64,000 nucleotides of DNA from Streptomyces mashuensis (GTDB taxonomy: Bacteria > Actinomycetota > Actinomycetes > Streptomycetales > Streptomycetaceae), in assembly GCF_014654785.1 (NCBI RefSeq), contig NZ_BNBD01000008.1:240943-304942 (forward strand). The letters run 5' to 3'. Shown piece by piece: positions 33,689-42,262 of the stretch. The first letter of the stretch is position 1; the number at the start of each line of letters is the position of its first letter. The notes beneath the pieces are model-generated. The model ran no database searches. It saw nothing but the letters and a program-made list of their open reading frames with translations, and was not told the origin of the DNA. The translations under genes were made by a program, and so were the position numbers.

Positions 33689-34579
33689 TCAGGGATGGGG
33701 GACGACGGCGACCGGGCAGGGGGCGTGGTGGAGCGCGGCGTAGGCGACCGAGCCGAGCCGGCGGAGGCCGTGCGGCCCGGGGAGGCGCCGCCCGACCACC
33801 AGCAGGCAGGCGGCTCCGGTGTGGTCGAGCAGGACCTGTCCGGCGCTGCCGGTCCCGACGTCCTCGGCGACGTCGACGTGCGGGTGGCGGTCGCGCCAGG
33901 GGCGGACGGCGTCGGCGAGCTGCTTGCGTTCGAGGGGTTCCATCTCGCCGGCCTCGTCGGCGAGCCAGAGGGAGCCGGGGCCCCAGGTCAGGACGGGCGG
34001 GAGGGTCCAGGCGCGGACGGCCCGGAGCCGTGCGCCGCGGGCCTCGGCGGCGGCGAAGGCGAACTCCAGGACGGGCCCGTTGCTGTCGGCGTCCAGGTCC
34101 TGCACGCCGACGACGACCTCGCCGGCCGCGGTGTCCTCCCCGCCCGCCTCCCGCGGCTCGCGCACGAGGACCACGGGTGCGGTGGCGCGGCGCAGGACGT
34201 GCAGGGCGACGGAACCCACCAGGTGCCCGACGAGCGCGCCGTGCCCGCGGGAGCCGAGGACGAGCAGGTCGGCGCGGCCGGCCTCGGCCACGAGGGCGGT
34301 CACGGTGTCCTCGGGGAGCAGCCGCGCCGTGACGGTGAGCCCGGGATGCGCCATGGCCACGCGACGTTCGGCGTGGCGCAGCACCTCCTCGGCCCAGTGC
34401 CGCTGGGTGGTGGCGTCGGCGGCGATCGGAACGTCGAGGGGCTGCCACACCCAGGCGTGGACGAGCCGCAGCGCGGCCCCGCGCCGCACGGCCTCGCGGG
34501 CCGCCCAGTCGGCGGCGGCGAGGCCCTGGCCGGTGCCGTCGAGTCCGGCGCTGATGGTGCCGGTGACACTGCCGGGCAA
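33689..34579 (-). CDS. Universal stress protein (two UspA domains)
   Basis: A 296-residue tandem USP. TTG 34579 is proposed as start because GGAGG lies five bases upstream and homologous sequence starts just after it; no ATG or GTG fits as well. Domain 1 (about 10-145) has the ATP-binding pattern VLGSRGHGALVGHLVGSVAL, then VVLV. Domain 2 (about 155-295) has VVGRRLPGPHGLRRLGSVAY, a weaker version, suggesting one functional nucleotide site. Such proteins accompany hypoxia and dormancy genes in actinomycetes. A PPOX-fold protein and a DevS-like kinase lie within 4 kb, consistent with that. Confidence 0.87.
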   Translation of the reverse strand: MPGSVTGTISAGLDGTGQGLAAADWAAREAVRRGAALRLVHAWVWQPLDVPIAADATTQRHWAEEVLRHAERRVAMAHPGLTVTARLLPEDTVTALVAEAGRADLLVLGSRGHGALVGHLVGSVALHVLRRATAPVVLVREPREAGGEDTAAGEVVVGVQDLDADSNGPVLEFAFAAAEARGARLRAVRAWTLPPVLTWGPGSLWLADEAGEMEPLERKQLADAVRPWRDRHPHVDVAEDVGTGSAGQVLLDHTGAACLLVVGRRLPGPHGLRRLGSVAYAALHHAPCPVAVVPHP

Positions 34580-34661
34580 GGTGACCTCCGTACGGGACGC
34601 CCGTCCCCAGGGCCATTGTGCGCCGGGCCTACACCGGGCGCTTTCCTGGGAGAAACGGAGC

Positions 34662-34793
34662 ATGCCCGGCATGAGCGAGAAGTGGGCCGAGCGCCAGATA
34701 GCCGTGCGGGTCCTGATCTACGCCTTCGTCACCCACGCGATCGCCGGCTTCATCTGGCTCCTCTTCTACCTCGGCGGCCACGCGGAACACTGA
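34662..34793 (+). CDS. Small membrane protein, DUF6126-like
   Basis: A 43-residue protein with one or two short hydrophobic stretches (VRVLIYAFVTHAIAGFIWLL, then FYLGGHAEH). The pattern WAERQIAVRVLIYAFVTH resembles the DUF6126 family of tiny streptomycete membrane proteins. GGAG precedes the ATG at 34662; ATG 34671 gives a 40-residue version with better spacing. It is divergent from the universal stress protein gene and followed by an imperfect hairpin. Confidence 0.6.
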   Translation: MPGMSEKWAERQIAVRVLIYAFVTHAIAGFIWLLFYLGGHAEH

Positions 34794-34818
34794 CGGGCGG
34801 CCCGGGCCGGGCAGACGT

Positions 34819-34865
34819 GCGCCACCGGCCGGAGGCCATCACCGATGGTGGCCGGTCGGTGGCGC
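34819..34865. terminator. Imperfect hairpin between convergent genes
   Basis: A 22-base arm (34819-34840) pairs with 34844-34865 around ACC with four mismatches. It lies between the end of the small membrane protein gene and the end of the leftward membrane-protein gene, and is suited to terminate both. Confidence 0.55.
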
Positions 34866-34896
34866 TCCGGGGAGCGCCCCGGCCGGCCCGGTGGGG

Positions 34897-35943
34897 TCAG
34901 ACCGCCACCGCTTCCTCCATTTCCTCCTCCGCCTCGGCCGCCGCCTGGGCCTTGATGCCGCGGCGTTCCGCCGCCCAGGCCAGGGCTATGGCCGCGACGC
35001 CGATCGCGAGCCAGGCCGTGAGCGTCAGGACGTGGCCGCCCAGGCCGTGGCTGCCGAAGTAGACGAGGCCGCGGACGCCCTCGACGAAGGCCGCGCCGTT
35101 CCAGAGGTCGTGCAGGCCGGCGAAGAGGCCGTTCTGCATCTCCGGGCGGAAGACACCGCCGGAGCTGGTGAAGTTCAGCATCACGAACAGGACCATCACG
35201 CCGAGCGTGGTCCAGCGCTTGAGGAAGGTGTGCAGGCCGGTGCCGACGAGGAGGACGCCGGCCGAGTAGAGCCAGCCCAGGGCCCACACGCCGGCCAGGT
35301 CGTGGTCGACCAGGTGGAAGACGGGGCCGGCGAGGGCCGCGCCGACGAGGCTGACGACGAGGGAGGTCGCGGCGGCGAGGAGGGCTCGCAGGCGCAGCGG
35401 CAGGGCGGCGCCGGCGCCGCCGATGACGGCGACGGACGCGTAGGAGCCGATGCTCAGCGCCACGAGCAGGAAGAAGATGCCCTGGCCCGTCGGGTCGTGC
35501 TGCGACGGCGGGACGACGTCGGTGACCTTCAGCGGCGCGTGCTGGTGCGCGGCGACGGGCGTGAAGACCTTCTGCACGACGGCCGCGGTGGTGTCGGAGC
35601 CGGCGGTGGCGACGAGCAGTTCGGGGGCGCGCCCGTCGGGGACGTAGGCGCCGAAGACATCCTGCCGGCGGAGGAGCTGCTCGGCCTCGGCGCGGGTGGC
35701 GACGGTACGGACGTCGAGCTTGTCGCCGGCCTGTCCGGCCACCGCGCCGGCCACGGCCTCGGCGCGGTGGCCGGAGCCGACGACGGCGACCGGCAGGTGG
35801 TGGGGGTGGGGCTCGGCGAAGGCGCCGAGGTAGGCCAGACCCATCCCGACGCACATGAGCAGCGGCGTGAGCAGGTGGGTCAGGACGTGGCGCAGGGCGC
35901 CCGCGGTGGGGGTGGCAGTGGCGGTGGGGGCGGGGGTTCTCAT
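34897..35943 (-). CDS. ABC-2/YhgE-type membrane protein
   Basis: A 348-residue membrane protein. One hydrophobic segment lies near the N-terminus (LLTPLLMCVGMGLAYLGAF), then an extracytoplasmic domain of about 120 residues (PVAVVGSGHRAEAVAGAVAG, DVFGAYVPDG), then about five spans to the C-terminus. This layout matches the permease half of ABC-2/DUF3533 or YhgE-like exporters. No ATPase subunit is nearby. It is divergent from a MarR gene, with three inverted-repeat operators in the shared 129-bp promoter region, so it is probably repressed by that regulator and may export a toxic compound. Confidence 0.75.
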   Translation of the reverse strand: MRTPAPTATATPTAGALRHVLTHLLTPLLMCVGMGLAYLGAFAEPHPHHLPVAVVGSGHRAEAVAGAVAGQAGDKLDVRTVATRAEAEQLLRRQDVFGAYVPDGRAPELLVATAGSDTTAAVVQKVFTPVAAHQHAPLKVTDVVPPSQHDPTGQGIFFLLVALSIGSYASVAVIGGAGAALPLRLRALLAAATSLVVSLVGAALAGPVFHLVDHDLAGVWALGWLYSAGVLLVGTGLHTFLKRWTTLGVMVLFVMLNFTSSGGVFRPEMQNGLFAGLHDLWNGAAFVEGVRGLVYFGSHGLGGHVLTLTAWLAIGVAAIALAWAAERRGIKAQAAAEAEEEMEEAVAV

Positions 35944-35983
35944 GGGCGGTTCCTCGGTCTCCCCGGGCGCGACACGGGGAGGT

Positions 35984-36000
35984 GGTTGGCTTTTGCAACC
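35984..36000. promoter_or_regulatory. MarR operator site 1
   Basis: GGTTG-GCTTTTG-CAACC, a 5-bp dyad close to the start of the leftward membrane-protein gene. It belongs to a set of three GTTG...CAAC sites, and its first 11 bases (GGTTGGCTTTT) repeat exactly in site 2, 23 bp away. Confidence 0.65.
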
Positions 36001-36006
36001 ATAACT

Positions 36007-36023
36007 GGTTGGCTTTTACAACT
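36007..36023. promoter_or_regulatory. MarR operator site 2
   Basis: GGTTGGCTTTTACAACT contains GTTG and CAAC half-sites in the same spacing as site 1. It is centrally placed in the divergent promoter region and probably overlaps promoter elements of both genes. Confidence 0.65.
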
Positions 36024-36034
36024 ATTCGAATCAA

Positions 36035-36049
36035 GTTGTACTCTACAAC
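36035..36049. promoter_or_regulatory. MarR operator site 3
   Basis: GTTGTA-CTC-TACAAC is the most symmetrical of the three sites, with 6-bp arms. It ends nine bases before the AAAGGAAG ribosome site of the marR gene, a position suited to autorepression. Confidence 0.7.
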
Positions 36050-36072
36050 CAGATGGGGAAAGGAAGCCACCC

Positions 36073-36495
36073 GTGACCGACCGCGACGAGTCGCTGGAGA
36101 TCATCCAGCGCGAACTGACGGCCTTCGCCCGCCGGGCCCGGGCAGCCGCCGCCCGCATGCACCCGCAGCTGTCCCTGGTCTCGTACGCGCTGCTCGCCCA
36201 CCTGGAGGACAGCGACGGCTGCCGCCCCAGCGACCTCGCGGAACAGTTCCTGCTCAACAAGTCGACGATCAGCCGCCAGGTCGCCACCCTGGAGGACCTG
36301 GGCCTGGTGGAGCGCCGCCCCGACCCCCGGGACCAGCGCGCGCACATCCTGCACCTCACCGCGCACGGCCGCGGCGCCCTGGAACAGGTCAGCGACCACC
36401 GCCGCACCGCCTTCCAGGAGCGCCTGGGCGACTGGGACGCCGACGACCTCGCCCGCTTCGCCGGCTACCTCCGGCGCTACAACGCGCGCCCCTGA
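36073..36495 (+). CDS. MarR family transcriptional regulator
   Basis: A 140-residue winged-helix regulator starting at GTG 36073 behind AAAGGAAG. The recognition region reads SDLAEQFLLNKSTISRQVAT, and the wing ends in RRPDPRDQRAHILHLTAHGR, with the conserved D-x-R of MarR proteins. Three GTTG-CAAC operator sites lie in the divergent promoter shared with the ABC-2-like membrane protein, so autoregulation and control of that protein are likely. The ligand is unknown. The family typically responds to phenolic or lipophilic compounds. Confidence 0.88.
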   Translation: MTDRDESLEIIQRELTAFARRARAAAARMHPQLSLVSYALLAHLEDSDGCRPSDLAEQFLLNKSTISRQVATLEDLGLVERRPDPRDQRAHILHLTAHGRGALEQVSDHRRTAFQERLGDWDADDLARFAGYLRRYNARP

Positions 36496-36514
36496 CCCGC
36501 GGCGGCCGGCCCGC

Positions 36515-36943
36515 TCACTCCCCCGCCGCGCCGATGCGGTACCCCGTCACGAGGTCCAGGCTGATGCCGACCGTGTGGGCCATCTCACCGCCGATCCACG
36601 GTTCGAGAGCCGCGCGGTAACGCTGCTGGAGGGCCGGGTCCTCGACCAGCCGGGCCTCGCCGGTGACCACGACGCTCCACCCGGTGCGCCGCTCCGGGTC
36701 GAACTCGTCCGCCTCGTACGCCACGACCGCCCCTGCCCGCGCCGGGCCCAGCAGCGCGGCCCCGCTGTGCACGCGGATGACGATGCGGTCGTCCAGCAGG
36801 ACGTGGTTGACCGGCCGGACCGCGGGAAGCGCCCGGTGGCTGAAGACCAGGCGCCCGAGCGGGGCGCCCTTCAGCAGCTGGAGGGCCTCCTGACGGGACA
36901 GCGTCTCGGTGTGCCGGACGGGCGGCGGGGACGTCGCGGTCAC
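36515..36943 (-). CDS. PPOX-fold (pyridoxamine 5'-phosphate oxidase-like) protein
   Basis: A 142-residue split-beta-barrel flavin-binding protein. GTG 36943 is chosen because GGAGG lies about ten bases upstream; the frame extends further but with Pro/Arg-rich non-conserved sequence. Typical segments are LLKGAPLGRLVFSHRALPAV, RPVNHVLLDDRIVIRVHSGA and TGWSVVVTGEARLVEDP. Family members bind FMN, F420 or heme and often belong to redox or hypoxia regulons. The adjacent DevS-like kinase and nearby universal stress protein support that context. The exact cofactor is unclear. Confidence 0.82.
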   Translation of the reverse strand: MTATSPPPVRHTETLSRQEALQLLKGAPLGRLVFSHRALPAVRPVNHVLLDDRIVIRVHSGAALLGPARAGAVVAYEADEFDPERRTGWSVVVTGEARLVEDPALQQRYRAALEPWIGGEMAHTVGISLDLVTGYRIGAAGE

Positions 36944-37173
36944 GGCCGGCGGCCTCCACCACGCGGGAGCCGGGCGGCGGCGCGCGCCCGGGGCGTCCGG
37001 GGGACGTACGGGGTGCTGATCGGTGCCATGGCTCCAGTCAGGCACGGCCGCCCGCGTGGTGCCAGGGGCTGAACGGCCCTGATCGGCGCCCCCACGCCCC
37101 AGGGCGCCGGGGCACCCTCGCCCGGCCCGGGCGCCCGCCTCACCCCGCAGCCCGGCTCAGCTCTCCGACCGGC

Positions 37174-38961
37174 TCAGCCCTCCGCCCGCAGCGGGGCCGT
37201 CCACTCCAGGCGGGTGCCGCCCTCCGGCGGCGTGCCCAGCTCCAGCGTGCCGCCGGCCTCCTCGGCGCGCCGGGCCAGGTTGTGCAGGCCGCTGCGCCGG
37301 CCGTCGGCGGGGATGCCCACGCCGTCGTCGGTCACGGTGACGACGACGTGGGTGGCGGTCGCCTTCAGGGCCACCTGCACCCGCGTCGCCCGCGCGTGCC
37401 GCACGGCGTTGCTCAGGGCCTCGGTCAGTACGGCGACGACGTGGTCGGCCACGGCCGGCGGCACGTCGGTGTCGAGCAGCCCCTCCATGCTGAGCCGCGG
37501 CGCGAACCCCAGTAACGGCTGGGCCTCCCCCACCGCCCGTACCGTCCGGGCGCGCAGGCTCTGCCGGGTCTCCTCCTCGCGCGCCCGCAGGCCGAAGATG
37601 GTCGTACGAATGATCTTGATGGTCTCGTCGAGGTCGTTGACCGCCCGCATGACGCGTTCCTCGGCGCCGGGGTGGTCGACGAAGCGGACGGCGCTCTGCA
37701 ACGTCATGCCGGTGGCGAAGAGCCGCTGGATGGCCAGGTCGTGCAGGTCGCGGGCGATCCGGTCGCGGTCCTCCAGCAGCGCCAGCTGCTCGGCGTCGCG
37801 GCGGCGCTCGGCCAGCTCCAGGGCGAGCGCGGCCTGGTCGGCGAAGCCGAGCAGCGGGCCGATCTCGTCGGCCCGGAAGGTGGGCCCGCCCGCCCGGCGG
37901 ACCAGCAGCAGGACGCCCTCGACCTTGCCCTTGGCCGCGCCCATCGGTACGGCGACGGCGGGCCCCAGCCCCTCGAACCGGCCCGGCGGGCCCGCCGTGA
38001 ACCGCGGGTCGGCGTCGAGCCCGGGCGAGGTCACCGGGGCCCCCTCCGCGTGGGCGGCGCCGGAGACGGTGCCCTCCATGGGGACGGTGAGCCCGCGCCG
38101 GGCGGCCGTGTCACCGCCGAGGGCGAGCTCCACGGTCAGCCGGTCGGTTCCCGGCAGCGGCACGGCGAGGTCGGCGACCTCGGCCCCGGTGATCTCGCGG
38201 GCGCGCTGCGCGATCAGCTCCAGCACCTCGCCGCGGGAGCTGCCGGACAGGAGGCTGCGGGTGATCTCCGCGTTGGCGCGCAGCCACGCCTGCTGCTGCC
38301 GGGCCTCCTCGTAGAGCCGGGCGTTGTCGATGGCCACGCCCGCGGCGACGGCGAGCGTGGACAGCACGGCCTCGTCCTCGGCGTCGAAGTCCTCGCCGCC
38401 GCGCTTGTCGGTCAGGTAGAGGTTGCCGAACACCTCGTCGCGGACGCGCAGCGGCACGCCCAGGAAGGTCCGCATCGGCGGGTGGTGGGCGGGGAAGCCG
38501 TACGAGGCGGTGTGCGCGGCGAGGTCCGGCAGCCGCAGCGGCTCGGGGTGGCGGATGAGTTCGCCGAGGATGCCCTTGCCCGTGGGGTACGGGCCGATGG
38601 CCGCGATGTCCTCCGCGGAGAGCCCGACCGTCAGGAACTGGGCCAGCGTCCTACCGTCGGGCCCGATGACGCCGAGGGCCGCGTACCGCGCGTCGACCAG
38701 GGCGGCGGCGGCCTCGACGATGCGTTGCAGTACCTGCGTGAGGTCGAGCTCGCGGCCGACGGACAGCACCGCCTCCAGCAGGCTGTGCACCCGGTCGCGG
38801 GTGCCGCGGGCCGCGTCGATGCGGGCCTGGAGCTCCTCCAGCAGTTCGTCCAGGCGCAGGCGCGGCATCCGCGGCGAGGCCGGGCGGCCGGTCGCCGCGT
38901 CGCGCTCCCCGCCGCGGTCCGTGCCGTCCCCGGCGTCCCTGACGTCCTCCCCGACCCCCAC
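37174..38961 (-). CDS. GAF-domain sensor histidine kinase, DevS/DosS-like
   Basis: A 595-residue kinase starting at GTG 38961 with GAGGAGG upstream. It has two GAF domains (about 60-210 and 235-380), a HisKA_3 dimerisation helix with phospho-acceptor His407 in RDLHDLAIQRLFATGM, and a C-terminal HATPase (ALSNAVRHARATRV, DDGVGIP, GLHNLARRAEEAGG). The first GAF domain contains HHPPMRTFLGVPLRVRD around residue 160, where mycobacterial DevS carries its heme-ligating His, so heme-based O2/NO/redox sensing is plausible. No response regulator is adjacent, so it is an orphan. One leucine codon is TTA (37513-37515), so translation may depend on the developmental tRNA bldA. Confidence 0.88.
   Translation of the reverse strand: MGVGEDVRDAGDGTDRGGERDAATGRPASPRMPRLRLDELLEELQARIDAARGTRDRVHSLLEAVLSVGRELDLTQVLQRIVEAAAALVDARYAALGVIGPDGRTLAQFLTVGLSAEDIAAIGPYPTGKGILGELIRHPEPLRLPDLAAHTASYGFPAHHPPMRTFLGVPLRVRDEVFGNLYLTDKRGGEDFDAEDEAVLSTLAVAAGVAIDNARLYEEARQQQAWLRANAEITRSLLSGSSRGEVLELIAQRAREITGAEVADLAVPLPGTDRLTVELALGGDTAARRGLTVPMEGTVSGAAHAEGAPVTSPGLDADPRFTAGPPGRFEGLGPAVAVPMGAAKGKVEGVLLLVRRAGGPTFRADEIGPLLGFADQAALALELAERRRDAEQLALLEDRDRIARDLHDLAIQRLFATGMTLQSAVRFVDHPGAEERVMRAVNDLDETIKIIRTTIFGLRAREEETRQSLRARTVRAVGEAQPLLGFAPRLSMEGLLDTDVPPAVADHVVAVLTEALSNAVRHARATRVQVALKATATHVVVTVTDDGVGIPADGRRSGLHNLARRAEEAGGTLELGTPPEGGTRLEWTAPLRAEG
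37513..37515 (-). other. TTA leucine codon (bldA target candidate)
   Basis: An in-frame TTA codon in the sensor kinase gene (context CAG CCG TTA CTG GGG). TTA is very rare in streptomycete genes and is read only by the bldA tRNA, so it links this kinase to development or late growth. It is the only in-frame TTA that I noticed in the genes of this window. Confidence 0.75.
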
Positions 38962-39094
38962 CTGTGTCCTCCTCCTCGGCGCCCGTCCGAACGCACGATC
39001 CGTGCTCTGCGCATCAGTACGATCACGGTATCCGCCGGGGCGGCGGGGGCGGCCCCGGGGGCCGCCGGGAGGGCCGGGCGGGGCCGGGAACCGG

Positions 39095-40747
39095 TCAGGC
39101 GGCGCCGGCGCCCACCGGCTCGGGCCGGGGCGTGTCCGTCTCGGGGCGGGCGGCGTCCTGGAGGACGGGGTCGGGGCCGGGCAGGCCCTCGCGGTGGGCC
39201 GCCACTCCGGCACGCACGGCCCAGAAGTAGAAGCCGAGGGCCGACACGGCGACCAGGGCGATGTCGAAGCCGCCCGGGATCACGCCGTGGCCGCCGAACT
39301 GGGTGCTGCCGAGGGACGACAGCAGCGCCATCCAGAGCAGGAAGGCGGCCATCCACCAGGCGGGCGCGAACTGGCGGCGCAGGTCGCTCTCGCCGCGGCG
39401 GCGCAGCACGAGCGCGGCGATGGGCACCGACACCAGGGTGAGCAGGGCGACCTTGCCGGTGTTGGGCCACTTCGACCAGTACAGGGCGCAGGCGGCGAAG
39501 GCGAAGGTCACGGGGCAGAGCACGCCGGCGGCGGGCAGCCGGAACGGCCGGGGCAGCTCGGGCTTCGTCCTGCGGAAGACGCCGACGGCGATGGGGCCCA
39601 TGAGGTAGGAGACGACCATCGCGGCGGAGACCACGCTCGCCAGGGCCTCCCAGCTGTGCCCGACGGTGAGCAGCAGGAGGACGGAGAAGCCCAGGTTGAG
39701 CCACATGGCGGGGCGGGCGACGCCGTAGCGGGGGTGGACCTCGGCGATCTTCTTGGGGAAGAAGCCGGTCTCGGCGAGGTTCTGGGCCAGGTACGCGGCG
39801 GAGGCGACGTTGCCGATGTTGGCGCCGTTGGGGGAGATGAAGGCGCCGAACTGGAGCATGGTGACCACCCAGTGCAGCATCAGCAGCTTGGCGAGGTCGG
39901 CGAAGGGCGACGCGAAGTCGACGCCGTGCCAGCCGCCGGCCTCGGCCAGCTTCTCCGGCGGCACGGCGCCGAGGAAGGCCACCTGGAGGGCCAGGTAGAT
40001 CAGCAGGCCGAGGGAGAGCGCGCCGACGAGGGCGAGGGGGATGGCCCGGCCGGGGTTCTTGGCGGCGCCGCCGAGGTTGACGACGGCCTGGAAGCCGTTG
40101 AAGGCGAAGACGACGCCCGAGGCGCTGACGGCGGTGAGGACGGCCGACCAGCCGTTGGGCGCGAAGCCGCCGTGGGCGGTGAAGTTGCCGGTGTGGAAGC
40201 CGGAGGCGATGAGGGCGGCGACGGCCAGCACCGGGATGGCGAACTTGACCAGGGTCAGCAGGTTGTTGGCGCGGGCCAGCAGGGCCACCGACCAGTAGCA
40301 GGCGAGCCACAGGGCCACGGTGAGGAACAGCGCCGTCGCGATGCCGGTGCCGGTCAGCCGGCCGTCGGCGACCAGGCCGCGGGCCCAGCCGAAGCTCCAC
40401 GAGGACATGTACTGGGTGCCGGCGATGGCCTCGATGGGGATCAGGGACGCCGTCGCGATCCACACGGCCCAGCCGGTCATGAAGCCGAGCACCGGGCCGT
40501 GCGAGATGGAACCGAACCGGGCCATGGCGCCGGGCAGCGGGTAGGCCGCGCCGACCTCGGCGTACGACATGGCGATCATGCCGATGAAGATGGCGCCGAT
40601 CACCCAGGCGACCAGGGCGGCGGGCCCGGCGACCTGCGCGGCCTGGCCGGCTCCGAAGAGCCATCCGGAGCCGAATATGGACCCCAGCCCGATCATGATC
40701 AGGGCGAAGAGGCTCAAGCCCTTCCGGTTGGCCGCGCTGAGATCCAC
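39095..40747 (-). CDS. APC-family amino acid/polyamine permease
   Basis: A 550-residue transporter with 12-14 hydrophobic segments. Its N-terminal GLGSIFGSGWLFGAGQAAQV and FNGFQAVVNLGGAAKNPGR are typical of the broader APC group (YhdG or aspartate/polyamine-like), different from the two AAT-type permeases in this window. The cytoplasmic C-terminal tail is acidic and Pro-rich. GTG 40747 is favoured because the sequence before it is Arg/Pro-rich and non-conserved, although the ribosome site (GGACAG) is weak. The upstream leader is nearly 300 bp and holds a stable hairpin and an AT-rich promoter-like block. The substrate is unassigned. Confidence 0.82.
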   Translation of the reverse strand: MDLSAANRKGLSLFALIMIGLGSIFGSGWLFGAGQAAQVAGPAALVAWVIGAIFIGMIAMSYAEVGAAYPLPGAMARFGSISHGPVLGFMTGWAVWIATASLIPIEAIAGTQYMSSWSFGWARGLVADGRLTGTGIATALFLTVALWLACYWSVALLARANNLLTLVKFAIPVLAVAALIASGFHTGNFTAHGGFAPNGWSAVLTAVSASGVVFAFNGFQAVVNLGGAAKNPGRAIPLALVGALSLGLLIYLALQVAFLGAVPPEKLAEAGGWHGVDFASPFADLAKLLMLHWVVTMLQFGAFISPNGANIGNVASAAYLAQNLAETGFFPKKIAEVHPRYGVARPAMWLNLGFSVLLLLTVGHSWEALASVVSAAMVVSYLMGPIAVGVFRRTKPELPRPFRLPAAGVLCPVTFAFAACALYWSKWPNTGKVALLTLVSVPIAALVLRRRGESDLRRQFAPAWWMAAFLLWMALLSSLGSTQFGGHGVIPGGFDIALVAVSALGFYFWAVRAGVAAHREGLPGPDPVLQDAARPETDTPRPEPVGAGAA

Positions 40748-40816
40748 GGTGTGCTGTCCGTTTCTGCGTGGAGACAAGGGGTGCCGGCCTCTCCGCGCGC
40801 CTCCGGACGCGTGAAG

Positions 40817-40846
40817 CAGCCACCCGGCGGTGGGCGCGGGTGGCTG
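40817..40846 (-). promoter_or_regulatory. Leader hairpin in the 297-bp region upstream of the permease
   Basis: The gap 40748-41044 holds no gene. CAGCCACCCG (40817-40826) and CGGGTGGCTG (40837-40846) form a perfect 10-bp stem in the expected 5' leader of the permease mRNA. Further upstream, 40902-40925 is AT-rich (GAAATAATACGATAACC) and includes TATTAT on the minus strand, a likely -10 element. The hairpin could be an attenuator or a terminator for a short transcript. No known riboswitch is recognised. Confidence 0.4.
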
Positions 40847-41044
40847 TCGGCAGTGCGGAGGTCTTTCGGTCCGAGGACGCAGGGGACGCAAAGAGCGACG
40901 TCGGAAATAATACGATAACCATGGGTAACAGCTGCCGTGGCCTTGATCACTTGGCGGCCACGCCGCTCCCCGCGACGGTCTCCACGCACGATCTTCGCAC
41001 GGCCGTCACTTCTTCTTCACTTTCCCCTTCACTTCCCCTGTTCC

Positions 41045-42169
41045 TCACTTCTTCGCCGGGCGGTGCTTGATGCGCTGCTGGGCGGCCAGGACGGCGGCCG
41101 GGTAGCGGGGGTCGGGGCGCAGGGCGTGTTCGCGGAGGCACGCCTCGGTGAACTTCACCACGTGCTCGTCGCCGTGGTCGACGGCGCGGGCCACCAGTTC
41201 GTCGAAGGGCGGCAGTTCGCCCGCGGCCTCGACCTCCCGCGCCTGCCGGGCGGCCCCGGCCTCGCCGGCGCGGCCCTCGGTGAAGGCCAGCAGCAGCGTG
41301 GTGTGGGTGTGCCAGAGCGCGGCCAGCGTGGGCTCGTGCAGGGGCTCGGGGAGGTGCGGCAGGACGAGCCGGGCGGCGGCCGGCGCGGTGACGCCGTGGA
41401 TGAGGGGCACGGGGAACAGCTCCGGGTGCCCGAGGTAGACCCCGGCGAACTCCGTGGTCATCTCGGTGAGCAGCCACTGCGTGTGACCGGTGGCCGGGGC
41501 CAGGGCGGTGAGCGCCTCGGAGTAGCCCGGCAGCTCGGCGGGGTGCGCGAGGCGGTGGGCCGCGGCGGCCCGGCCGCGCCGTTCACCGGCGTACGGGGTG
41601 CGGGGCAGCGCGGCGACGGCGGAGGCGAGGTCCTGCGTACCGGTCATCCGCACCTCGCCGGGCAGGTGGGCGAAGCGGGCGGCCCAGTACGCCAGGCCGC
41701 GGGAGAGCTCGGTGAGCTGGGCCGGGGTGGGCCGGTCCTGCGCGGCCGCGAGGGAACGCACGGCGTGCGCGGTCCGGATGAGGCCGTGGGTGAGACCGGC
41801 CAGGAGGCCGGGGAGCAGGCGGGGCCACCAGCGGACGAGGACCTCGCGCCAGGGGGCGGCGGCCAGTTCGCGGGCGAAGAGCTCCTCCCAGTCGCCGGCG
41901 CGGCTGAAGTCGCCGAGCGCGGCCCGCCAGGACGACTCGTCGGCGGGGTCGAGGGGGACGCCGCGCGCGGGCACCTCGTGGTGGGGCATGGCGGTGCGGT
42001 AGCACTCCACCCAGGCGGCGACCTCGTCGCCGTGTCCGAGCGCGGCGAGCGCCTCGGCGCCCATGGGGCCGTGGTTGGCGAGGTCGGCGCCGACCCCGCG
42101 TTCGTAGCCGAGGTCGGTCATGCGGTCGAGCGCGTCGTTGAGGGCGTCCGTGTAGCCGGTGGTGGGCAT
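41045..42169 (-). CDS. Questin oxidase-like (DUF4243) protein
   Basis: A 374-residue helical protein resembling the questin-oxidase/AflY family, whose fungal members perform Baeyer-Villiger-type ring opening without a classical flavin site. Supporting segments are the N-terminal NHGPMGAEALAALGHGDEVA and WVECYRTAMPHHEVPARGVP, central LTHGLIRTAHAVRSL, and HGVTAPAAARLVLPHLPEPL. Several His residues (LANHGPMG, HHEVP, LTHG, IHGV) are spaced as in the family and may be catalytic. ATG 42169 has GGGGA upstream. It is divergent from a MarR gene, so it is probably induced by a substrate. In bacteria its substrate is unknown. Confidence 0.7.
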   Translation of the reverse strand: MPTTGYTDALNDALDRMTDLGYERGVGADLANHGPMGAEALAALGHGDEVAAWVECYRTAMPHHEVPARGVPLDPADESSWRAALGDFSRAGDWEELFARELAAAPWREVLVRWWPRLLPGLLAGLTHGLIRTAHAVRSLAAAQDRPTPAQLTELSRGLAYWAARFAHLPGEVRMTGTQDLASAVAALPRTPYAGERRGRAAAAHRLAHPAELPGYSEALTALAPATGHTQWLLTEMTTEFAGVYLGHPELFPVPLIHGVTAPAAARLVLPHLPEPLHEPTLAALWHTHTTLLLAFTEGRAGEAGAARQAREVEAAGELPPFDELVARAVDHGDEHVVKFTEACLREHALRPDPRYPAAVLAAQQRIKHRPAKK

Positions 42170-42262
42170 TGGGTCCCCGCTTCCCCGAGAGGTGGTCGGC
42201 TTCCGGCCGGTGTCCGGTGTCCTGTGTGGCGTCCCGCATCCGGCCGGAATCTGGCACGACAC

